5,127 nt of DNA from Akkermansiaceae bacterium (GTDB lineage: Bacteria; Verrucomicrobiota; Verrucomicrobiia; Verrucomicrobiales; Akkermansiaceae). Shown piece by piece: positions 1-5,127 of the stretch (its first letter is position 1; each line of letters starts with the position of its first letter). The notes below the pieces were generated by a model. That model was given only the letters and a program-made list of their open reading frames with translations, did not search any database and was not told the DNA's origin. Location: positions 1 through 5,127 of the forward strand of contig JARFPV010000058.1 of assembly GCA_029288115.1 (NCBI GenBank), written 5' to 3'. A program made the translations under genes and the position numbers.

Positions 1-684
1 GTTGAGGCTCCTGGTGCCAACGGCGTGGTCGATCTGCTGGTCACGGATCAAAATGACAAGCCTGTCGAAGCTGTGTTGAGCTTGGCGCTGGTGAATGAAG
101 CCCTCTACGCGCTCTACCCAGAGGCTGCACCACCAATCCGCGATTTTTTCCAATCGGGTGCCCGGCGGAATGCTGAGTTCCGTCTCGGGTCAACCTGCGG
201 GTTTGCCTATCAAGGGCGCACTCGACCTGTGGTGAAATCGGTCACAGAAGAAAAAGATCGGCTTGCCCGAAAGCAAAAAGAAATGGAGAAACTCGATAAA
301 TTGCACCTCGGGTATCAAAGCAGATATGCGAATGGATTTGTCGATCAAAAGAAATCTCAGAGAGGAGCCACGGGCGCTCTACCACGCCCGGAAGCTCCAG
401 CAATCGAAGCTCCACGTAAAAGCACTTTGGATAAGGATGAACTTAAGGAGAAGAGTAGGTTTGCGGCAGGGGAATCCATAAGAGCCAAAAATGGCAAAGG
501 CAGAGATACTGCCGGAAAGCCACGCAAGGAGGTGATGAATGCCTCGCGCTGGCTCGCACCGATTGTAACTGACGCTGAAGGTAAGGCTTGTGGGACGATT
601 CCGCTTACTGATAACATGACCGAATGGCGTCTAACAGCTCGTGGCTGCACCAAAAAAACCTTGGTTGGACAAGCGACCGCATAG
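1..684 (+). CDS. alpha-2-macroglobulin family protein, upstream fragment (partial at 5' end, stops early)
   Basis: This is the part before the premature stop, as a gene caller would report it. The frame is already open at base 1 (VEAPGANG precedes the GTG at 25), and the residues on both sides of that GTG belong to the same beta domain, so 25 is not the true start; the gene begins upstream of the window. Visible parts: the end of a macroglobulin domain with VLSLALVNEALYAL (73-114), matching the family's V-D/N-E-A-L-Y-A-L strand; DFFQSG and a GSTCGFAYQG strand up to about 220; a long Lys/Arg-rich linker (220-534) in the bait-region position; and the first strands of the A2M domain, ending TEWRLTARGCTKKTLVGQATA at the TAG. 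Without the downstream half, the product would lack the rest of the A2M fold and the whole helical domain, so it is unlikely to work as a macroglobulin. Family assignment is firm; the reality of the separate product is doubtful. Confidence 0.8.
   Translation, partial: VEAPGANGVVDLLVTDQNDKPVEAVLSLALVNEALYALYPEAAPPIRDFFQSGARRNAEFRLGSTCGFAYQGRTRPVVKSVTEEKDRLARKQKEMEKLDKLHLGYQSRYANGFVDQKKSQRGATGALPRPEAPAIEAPRKSTLDKDELKEKSRFAAGESIRAKNGKGRDTAGKPRKEVMNASRWLAPIVTDAEGKACGTIPLTDNMTEWRLTARGCTKKTLVGQATA
220..534 (+). other. bait-region-like linker, Lys/Arg-rich
   Basis: About 105 residues between the NEALYAL macroglobulin domain and the MNASRW start of the A2M domain. Roughly a quarter are Lys or Arg, with many Glu, Gln and Ser and few hydrophobics; the first third (KSVTEEKDRLARKQKEMEKL) looks helical. 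In macroglobulins the bait region sits in this position as an exposed protease-cleavable segment. The position and composition are seen in the sequence; the bait function is inferred from family architecture. Its many basic residues would suit trypsin-like proteases. Confidence 0.5.
682..684 (+). other. in-frame amber (TAG) codon splitting the A2M gene
   Basis: The codon follows GCG ACC GCA (A-T-A) and precedes CTT ATC ACA AGG AAA (L-I-T-R-K), all in frame 1. Related proteins have a residue such as Ser, Glu or another beta-strand residue here, in a strand linking the VGQATA segment to the next domain. A single base change from GAG, TCG, CAG, AAG, TGG, TTG, TAT or TAC would produce it. It is the only internal stop in about 1,440 codons. 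Confidence 0.9.
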
Positions 685-720
685 CTTATCACAAGGAAAG
701 ACTTTTTCCTCGAACTCAAG

Positions 721-3700
721 GTGTCGGTTCTTGTTCAAGAGGGCGATAAGATGCAGTTCCTCGCCAAGGTTCACAACCTAACTGATTTCGAAGGCAAGAT
801 TGATGTAACCCTCAACCTAGAGGGTGGGGAAGGGCTGAAAGACAGCCTTCAGCTCGACATCAAAAAACACTCGGTCACCGAGTGCATCTTTAAGAGTCAT
901 GCTATTCCACTCGCCAAATCAGTTACTCTGACTGCCAGCTCCAAGGCGGGTGACCACTCGGACACCCTGGTCATGAAACTTCCTGTGCGCCCCTGGGGTA
1001 TGGAGTTTTCATCATCAGCAGGGGGGATGACCTCAGGAAATAGCCATGGAATTCTGCAATTACCAGCTGCCAAGAAATATACCCAGAGGGAGTTGGAAGT
1101 CAGCTTGAGCCCATCGGTTCGGCAGGCGCTAGTCGATTTCGCACTACGTGCTGGCGGCAGCTCATCCCAGGCTGATGACTTGCTCGCTGGCGTCTCCGCT
1201 CTGACCTATGCCATTGAACACAATGCTAAGGCGGAGGACATACGGGTTCTGCGTGATCGTGTCCAGGGCCTCGCTGCCTCGCTGACATCAACCCAGCGTT
1301 CCGATGGTCGCTGGAATTGGAATGGTGGTGCCGACCTCAACATAACGTGCCGGAGCTACTGGGCCTTGGCTCTGGCTCAAAAAGCCGGTATCCCGCTGCA
1401 TCCTGACGTATTGAATAAAGCGGAGAAAAACCTCACCACTTCGTTTAGCAAACTCGGAACCAAGGACAATGATAACAAGACAATCATCCTGCATGCACTT
1501 TCGGTGACCGGTAAGGCGGATTTCGCTCATCTGAACCGGATTTATCGTGAACGCGCCGGGCTTTCAAATAACGCACTTGCCCGCGCCGCCGTCGCCATGG
1601 TCAATCTGGATCGCCCTGATTTTGCAAGTGACTTTGTGGATTTGTTAGTGAAGAAAGTGAAACTCGAATCACCGAAGAATCAACCTAAACTCGCGTGGTG
1701 GGAAGGTCACGGACATACGGTTCTGCAGTCACGCGATGAGACCACAGCCATGGCGTTACTCGCTTTGGCGGCTGTCAAACCTAAGTCTATACTGGCTGAC
1801 CAGGCGGCAACCATGCTGCTGCGTAGTCAGGGGTGTTTCCGATATGCCTCACCCACTTCGCTCGGACCGGCTGTGGCTGCTCTGGCAGCTTATTATGGCA
1901 AGGCTAAGGATGACCAGGCAGATTTCGAAGTGACCGTTTTTGTCAACAACACAAAATTCAAGGTCTTAAAAAGCAGTCAGATTACTCGCAGGATCACAGT
2001 CATGGTGCCTGCCAAATGGATCAAGGACGGTGAGAATATTGTGCGTTTCGAGAAAAAAGGTCCAGGGACCTATCACTATTCCGCCGTTCTAAGCGGCTTC
2101 TCACCCGACCTCAAAAACCCCGATTCGTGGGCACACCGACTTCGTTTTTCCAGTGGTGGTTACTACCATGGGAACCTGACTTACCGCGGAATTCCATTGA
2201 GCAGTACCAGCAGTTCTCCGGTCACCAAAATTGAACTGGGTCAAAAAATCCGCGCAACCTCAGGAGTGAGTAACTCCTACTCTGATGGTCGCCGTGAATA
2301 CCGAGTTCGTCAGGAATTCCTACCCGCCGGTATGCTGCTGGTGGATGGATCGCTGAAAGGCAACTTCCAGCACCATGAGATAGGCGACGGAGTGATAACG
2401 ATGTACTACAGCCCCGGTAAATATGTTGGCAGTATATCCTACGAACTCGTTGCCTACGCGCCAGGAACCTACAGAATCCTTCCCGGGATTGTTCGTGATG
2501 TCTACAACCGCAATCGAGTGACCATCGGCAAGGCACGGACACTCACCGTGCTTCCTCCGGGTGAGAAAAGCGATGACCCATATAAGATGAATCGCTACGA
2601 ACACTACGAGCTGGCTAAGCTTAATTTCAACGATGGTAATTATGACCCCGCATTAAAACATCTTCTCTATCTATTCAAAAATCAACGCAAGTATTACGAG
2701 CGTGACACAGCCCGCATGCTTCTCTGGATCTACACCATGGAGAAGTATTTCAATGCTGAACGTGTGGTGGAGATGTTTGAGATCCTGCGTGAGCGCCACC
2801 CAGACCTCACGATTCCGTTCGAGAAAATCCTCGCCGTTGGCAAGGCTTACCGCGTGATTGGTGAGCATGAGCGTGCATGGCTTGTTTTCCGGGCCACAAT
2901 CGATTCGAGCTTCATCAAAGATGCCAGCTTGTCGGCAACTCTGGAAGACCAAGGACAATTCCTCGGCAGCTTGGAATACATGGATAAAATCTGGCGTGAC
3001 TACCCGAACACTCCAGCTGTTGTTTCCGCGTATTTCGCGATTTCACAGCAGTTGTATGAAAAAGCCCCGAAGGCACACGAGCTCAAAGCCGAAGAGGACC
3101 GCCGACGCCGTCAACGTGGTGACAAGGTGAAGATAGAACCCGATTTTGACCGCGTGGGCCTGCTCAACCGGTCACTCGAATACCTACACAAGTTCCTGAC
3201 GCTCTATCCGGATGAACCACTTGCCGACGACGCCGCATTCAGTATGGCTAACGCCTTTTTTGCCCTCAAGGATTACAAGACCGTGGTCGTGGTGGCTGAA
3301 CGTTTCCAGAAACGCTACCCGAAGAGCACCTTCGTCAGCAGTTTCCAGTATATGGCGGCGCTGGGTCACTTCTGGCAACTTCATTACGATAAGGCACTTG
3401 CCTCGGCCGCACCTGTTAGCGATGGCGACAGTAAGGATCGTGATTACGCGCGTTATATCACAGCTCAAATTCACCACGCCCAAGGAGAACCGGGCAAGGC
3501 GATTGATTGGTATCGTAAAGTTGAAAAACTCTATCCTGACGCCAAGGAGGCCATTGGATATTTTGAAGAGGAAAAAATCAGCCTCGATGAAGTCACCACC
3601 TTCAAACCTGGCGAGAAAGTTGAGTTGAATCTCAAGTTCCGCAATATCAAAGAAGCCTACTTGCAAATCTACAAGGTGGATCTGATGAAGCTCTATCTGC

Positions 3701-4335
3701 GTGAGAAGAATCTATCTAACATCACCAAGGTGCATCTCGCTGGCATCGAGCCAGAAAGCGAGCTGACCCTGAAACTGGGTAACGGCAAAGACTATCGCGA
3801 CCGCGAGCAAAAGGCAACATTACCACTCAAGGATGAGGGTGCCTACCTCGTCATCTGCCGTGGCGACAATCTGTTCACCAGCGGCATGGTTCTTGTCACT
3901 CCATTGAAACTCGAAATCCAGGAAACCCCATCGGCTGGTTCGCTGCGAGTGAACGTGCGCGACACCATCAACGAAGGCTACCAGGCGAATGTTCACGTCA
4001 AAGCAATCGGTTCAAGAGATAACGAATTCAAGAGTGGTGATACCGACCTTCGTGGAATCTATGTAGCCGAGGGGCTGAACGGCAATGCCACTGTCATCGC
4101 CCGTCAGGAAGGGCGCTATGCATTCTACCGCGGTAAGAACCACTTGGGTAAACCAGTAGCACCCAATGCTTCACCAAAACAGCAGCAACAAATGAGACAG
4201 CAACTTCAGCAGAAAGATTTCCTCCAGAACCTCAACAGGTCTAACAATGATATTCAAGATAGGAATATCAAGGGATGGGACTCATTCCGCCGCCAACAAG
4301 GAGGTAAAGGAGTGGAGGTTCAGAAAGCCTACTAG
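721..4335 (+). CDS. alpha-2-macroglobulin family protein with TPR repeats, downstream fragment
   Basis: This is the 1204-codon frame after the premature TAG. In residues from the GTG at 721: 1-90 macroglobulin-like beta domain (EGDKMQFLAKVHNLTDFEG, then a VRPWG strand); about 115-393 alpha/alpha-toroid thioester-type domain with LSPSVRQALVDFALRAGG and RSDGRWNWNGG; 401-461 beta insert; about 475-612 receptor-binding-like domain (LPAGMLLVDG, SYELVAYAPGTYRILPG); 618-955 TPR-like helices; 956-1132 two beta domains; 1150-1204 polar Gln-rich tail. The thioester site reads GSSSQ (146-150), so the Cys is missing. There is no signal peptide, so if translated alone it would stay in the cytoplasm, which is wrong for this family. 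The GTG at 721 has no well-placed ribosome site (AAGGAAAG lies 20 bases away); the ATG at 751 has AAGAGGG 7 bases upstream and is the better restart. Most likely it is translated only as part of the joined frame. The stop is 3 bases from the convergent helicase stop. Confidence 0.85.
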   Translation: MSVLVQEGDKMQFLAKVHNLTDFEGKIDVTLNLEGGEGLKDSLQLDIKKHSVTECIFKSHAIPLAKSVTLTASSKAGDHSDTLVMKLPVRPWGMEFSSSAGGMTSGNSHGILQLPAAKKYTQRELEVSLSPSVRQALVDFALRAGGSSSQADDLLAGVSALTYAIEHNAKAEDIRVLRDRVQGLAASLTSTQRSDGRWNWNGGADLNITCRSYWALALAQKAGIPLHPDVLNKAEKNLTTSFSKLGTKDNDNKTIILHALSVTGKADFAHLNRIYRERAGLSNNALARAAVAMVNLDRPDFASDFVDLLVKKVKLESPKNQPKLAWWEGHGHTVLQSRDETTAMALLALAAVKPKSILADQAATMLLRSQGCFRYASPTSLGPAVAALAAYYGKAKDDQADFEVTVFVNNTKFKVLKSSQITRRITVMVPAKWIKDGENIVRFEKKGPGTYHYSAVLSGFSPDLKNPDSWAHRLRFSSGGYYHGNLTYRGIPLSSTSSSPVTKIELGQKIRATSGVSNSYSDGRREYRVRQEFLPAGMLLVDGSLKGNFQHHEIGDGVITMYYSPGKYVGSISYELVAYAPGTYRILPGIVRDVYNRNRVTIGKARTLTVLPPGEKSDDPYKMNRYEHYELAKLNFNDGNYDPALKHLLYLFKNQRKYYERDTARMLLWIYTMEKYFNAERVVEMFEILRERHPDLTIPFEKILAVGKAYRVIGEHERAWLVFRATIDSSFIKDASLSATLEDQGQFLGSLEYMDKIWRDYPNTPAVVSAYFAISQQLYEKAPKAHELKAEEDRRRRQRGDKVKIEPDFDRVGLLNRSLEYLHKFLTLYPDEPLADDAAFSMANAFFALKDYKTVVVVAERFQKRYPKSTFVSSFQYMAALGHFWQLHYDKALASAAPVSDGDSKDRDYARYITAQIHHAQGEPGKAIDWYRKVEKLYPDAKEAIGYFEEEKISLDEVTTFKPGEKVELNLKFRNIKEAYLQIYKVDLMKLYLREKNLSNITKVHLAGIEPESELTLKLGNGKDYRDREQKATLPLKDEGAYLVICRGDNLFTSGMVLVTPLKLEIQETPSAGSLRVNVRDTINEGYQANVHVKAIGSRDNEFKSGDTDLRGIYVAEGLNGNATVIARQEGRYAFYRGKNHLGKPVAPNASPKQQQQMRQQLQQKDFLQNLNRSNNDIQDRNIKGWDSFRRQQGGKGVEVQKAY
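1156..1170 (+). other. degenerate thioester site (GSSSQ in place of G-C-x-E-Q)
   Basis: In thioester-bearing macroglobulins, the first helices of the toroid domain carry G-C-x-E-Q, where Cys and Gln form the reactive bond. Here the equivalent place, after SPSVRQALVDFALRAG and before ADDLLAG, reads G-S-S-S-Q. The Gln remains, the Cys codon is AGC (Ser, one base from TGC), and the Glu is also Ser. No covalent thioester can form. Thioester-less members of the family are known in bacteria (YfaS-type), so the domain may still have a structural role. The alignment was made by eye. Confidence 0.65.
2572..3585 (+). other. tetratricopeptide-like helical repeat block inside the A2M-family protein
   Basis: About 338 residues of helical sequence follow the receptor-binding-like domain. 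TPR-type signatures are visible in NRYEHYELAKLNFNDGNYDP, LEYLHKFLTLYPDEPLADDA, SMANAFFALKDYKTVVVVAE, and ARYITAQIHHAQGEPGKAID followed by WYRKVEKLYPDA. The repeated Y-P-D or Y-P-K turns resemble those in envelope TPR proteins. Such repeats normally bind partner proteins; the partner here is unknown. A charged stretch (EEDRRRRQRGDKVK, residues 791-804 from the GTG at 721) interrupts the repeats. Confidence 0.75.
3586..4116 (+). other. two C-terminal beta domains resembling macroglobulin N-terminal (MG1/MG3-type) domains
   Basis: The first domain begins FKPGEKVELNLKFRNIKEAY and continues LQIYKVDLMKLYLREKNLSN, then GIEPESELTLKLGNG, like the opening MG domain of bacterial A2Ms in which a Y-x-V-D-L strand is common. 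The second has LRVNVRDTINEGYQANVHVK, then SGDTDLRGIYVAEGL, the T-D-x-x-G pattern of MG3 and carboxypeptidase-regulatory-like beta sandwiches. Finding them after the TPR block is unusual for a macroglobulin. The assignment is by pattern only. Confidence 0.5.
4248..4270 (+). repeat. 8-bp perfect inverted repeat near the 3' end of the A2M gene
   Basis: TGATATTC (4248-4255) and GAATATCA (4263-4270) are exact reverse complements separated by 7 bases. The stem is AT-rich, has no following T-run and lies inside the coding frame (N-D-I-Q-D-R-N-I-K), so it is probably a weak hairpin or chance rather than a terminator. Confidence 0.4.
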
Positions 4336-4338
4336 AAA

Positions 4339-5127
4339 TCACCTGCCTCTTGAGTTCCTGCGGCGAGTGTTTCGCCTGCGTGGCCCTCCTCCTTTGCCGG
4401 ATTTTTTCCCGGCAGAGGGGTTGAAGCTGTTGTTTGACTTGCGTCCGGATTTTTTGGCCGCTGGTCGTCCGCCTTTGCCGGGCCCTCTTGCTTGCCGGGC
4501 TGCCGCTTTTCTAGCTGCAGCTTCTTTCTGAACTTCTTTGGCAGTCGGAGCACGGCTCGGCCATAGCTCAGGCGTAAAGCCCTCGATGTCATCAAGTGGG
4601 ATTTTCTGACCTGTCAGTTTCTCGATCTCAGTGAAGTAGGGGCGCTCGTCGTTAGCTACGAGTGAGATAGCTTCACCTTCCTTGCCAGCTCGTCCGGTGC
4701 GACCGATTCGGTGCACATAGTCTTCCGCGATATTGGGTAGCTCAAAATTAATCACGTGCGGGAGTTGGGAAATATCCAGCCCGCGTGCAGCGATATCCGT
4801 TGCAACGAGAACACGGATCTTTCCCTGCTTGAATCCTTCAAGCGCACGGGTGCGTGCACCCTGGGTCTTATTGCCGTGAATGGCGCTGGATTGAATTCCT
4901 GCCTGATCGAGCCTTTTGCTCAGCCTGTTAGCGCCATGTTTGGTACGTGTAAAAACCAGAACCTGTTTCCAGTCGCCCTCCTGGATCAGCTTGGTGACGA
5001 TAGCAGGCTTGGATGATGCGTCACAACGGTACGCGCGCTGGGAAACGGTTTCGGCCGTGGTGTTTTCCGGACTGATTTCAATGGTGATGGGATCCACTAA
5101 TAACTCATTGGTCATTTTGCGGATGTC
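4339..5127 (-). CDS. rhlE: DEAD-box RNA helicase, RhlE type (C-terminal part, 5' end outside window)
   Basis: ATP-dependent RNA helicase of the cytoplasm; RhlE proteins remodel structured RNA in ribosome maturation and RNA decay. The frame is open to the right edge: DIRK precedes the Met at 5115, and DIRK-x-x-NELL-x-DP is the normal sequence just after motif III, so 5115 is internal and the N-terminal RecA domain (Q, I, II/DEAD, III) is off the window. Counting from that Met, motif IV VLVFTRT is at 52-58, AIHGNKTQGAR at 78-88, motif V VLVATDIAARGLDI at 102-115 and motif VI YVHRIGRTGRAG at 133-144, all with the expected Arg, Asp and Gly residues. GEAISLV...IEKLTG...IP then closes the RecA2 domain. 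FTRTKHGANRL together with HGNKTQGAR is typical of RhlE rather than DeaD or SrmB. The tail (about 196-258) is Lys/Arg/Gly-rich and probably binds RNA. The gene converges on the A2M gene with a 3-base gap, ends in TGA and looks intact over the visible part. Confidence 0.92.
   Translation of the reverse strand, partial: DIRKMTNELLVDPITIEISPENTTAETVSQRAYRCDASSKPAIVTKLIQEGDWKQVLVFTRTKHGANRLSKRLDQAGIQSSAIHGNKTQGARTRALEGFKQGKIRVLVATDIAARGLDISQLPHVINFELPNIAEDYVHRIGRTGRAGKEGEAISLVANDERPYFTEIEKLTGQKIPLDDIEGFTPELWPSRAPTAKEVQKEAAARKAAARQARGPGKGGRPAAKKSGRKSNNSFNPSAGKKSGKGGGPRRRNTRRRNSRGR
4391..4481 (-). repeat. short direct repeats and hairpin in the basic tail of the helicase gene
   Basis: CCTTTGCCGG occurs at 4391-4400 and 4472-4481, and CCGGATTTTTT at 4397-4407 and 4445-4455 (+ strand reading). 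On the - strand they encode duplicated G-K-G-G and K-K-S-G peptide units of the tail. CCTTTGCCGG also pairs with CCGGCAGAGG (4409-4418), leaving an 8-base loop that holds the T-run. This looks like a low-complexity tail grown by local duplication; the hairpin lacks a T-run after its stem and is not a standard terminator on either strand. Confidence 0.5.

Larger units (their letters stand above)
1..4335 (+). pseudogene. alpha-2-macroglobulin/TPR fusion gene interrupted by one in-frame TAG (5' end outside window)
   Basis: Read in frame 1, the DNA is open from the window edge to the TAG at 4333-4335 apart from one TAG at 682-684. Domain order runs across that stop without a gap: NEALYAL strand, basic bait-like linker, A2M signature (MNASRW...DNMTEWRLTARG), next macroglobulin-like beta domain (about 685-990), helical thioester-type domain, receptor-binding-like beta domain, TPR block, two further beta domains and a Gln-rich tail. 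The 12 codons between the TAG and the next possible start, LITRKDFFLELK, are what this family has at that point, so the two halves are one ancestral gene. Members of the family are exported macroglobulins that inhibit proteases or support the envelope. The N-terminal signal and first macroglobulin domains are outside the window. Whether the gene is dead, read through or mis-sequenced cannot be told from one sequence. No frameshift is visible, and the long intact downstream frame argues that any inactivation is recent. Confidence 0.75.

Noticed and set aside
25..27. GTG at 25 as the true start of the first gene
   Set aside because: The frame is open from base 1 and the residues before the GTG belong to the same beta domain; an A2M needs several further N-terminal domains and an export signal upstream.
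682..684. Selenocysteine insertion at the internal stop
   Set aside because: Selenocysteine uses TGA; this codon is TAG, and the position in a beta strand is not a redox site.
682..684. Genome-wide reassignment of TAG to an amino acid
   Set aside because: Only one internal TAG occurs across about 1,700 codons of the two genes, whereas a reassigned codon should recur; not fully excluded, because the terminal TAG is followed closely by TGA.
3184..3666. 160-codon reading frame on the - strand
   Set aside because: It lies antisense to the conserved TPR block, resembles no protein family I recognise and has no ribosome site worth noting; it is a coding shadow, as are the other short frames at 357-719, 1288-1530, 2222-2604, 2671-2958, 3212-3628 and 4756-5016.
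4389..4420. GC-rich hairpin as an intrinsic terminator for the A2M transcript
   Set aside because: The six-T run is in the loop rather than after the stem, no T-tract follows on either strand, and the hairpin is explained by repeated codons of the helicase tail.
5113..5115. ATG (- strand) at 5115 as the start of the helicase
   Set aside because: DIRK is encoded directly before it in frame, and the motifs preceding RecA2 must lie upstream; the Met is internal.
1..5127. A defence island, phage, CRISPR or mobile-element system
   Set aside because: Both genes are recognisable chromosomal types, no transposase, integrase, terminal repeat or array is visible, and base composition appears even across the window.

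Overview
The window carries two converging genes and almost no non-coding DNA. About 85% of it (1-4335, + strand) is one long alpha-2-macroglobulin (A2M) family frame that enters from the left edge. The remainder (4339-5127, - strand) is the C-terminal part of a DEAD-box RNA helicase of the RhlE type, whose start lies beyond the right edge. The two stop codons are 3 bases apart. I see no tRNA, rRNA, CRISPR array, insertion sequence or clear promoter.

The A2M frame is the notable part. It is open from base 1 to 4335 except for a single in-frame TAG at 682-684. That stop falls inside the conserved A2M core, directly after the TEWRLTARG...VGQATA segment, and family-like sequence (LITRKDFFLELK) resumes at the very next codon in the same frame. 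Conventional annotation would give two neighbouring genes (1-684 and 721-4335), but the sequence supports one gene split by a nonsense codon, a base-call error, or a read-through site. Layout of the joined frame: end of the macroglobulin domain with the NEALYAL strand (to about 220), a long Lys/Arg-rich bait-like linker (220-534), the A2M signature domain (535-about 990), an alpha/alpha-toroid thioester-type domain in which the usual G-C-x-E-Q motif reads GSSSQ (about 1060-1900), further beta domains ending in a receptor-binding-like domain (about 1920-2556), a block of tetratricopeptide-like helices (2572-3585), two more beta domains resembling N-terminal macroglobulin domains (3586-4116), and a Gln-rich tail.

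The organism is a bacterium using ordinary codons at roughly 50% GC. A2M proteins with long TPR-containing C-terminal extensions fit my recollection of Planctomycetes/Verrucomicrobia-type bacteria, so that superphylum is my best guess, held at modest confidence. Bacterial A2Ms are generally periplasmic or membrane-anchored protease traps or envelope-maintenance proteins. This one has lost the thioester Cys and could not trap proteases covalently in the usual way. RhlE is a cytoplasmic RNA-remodelling ATPase, and nothing suggests a functional link between the two genes beyond their tail-to-tail placement.
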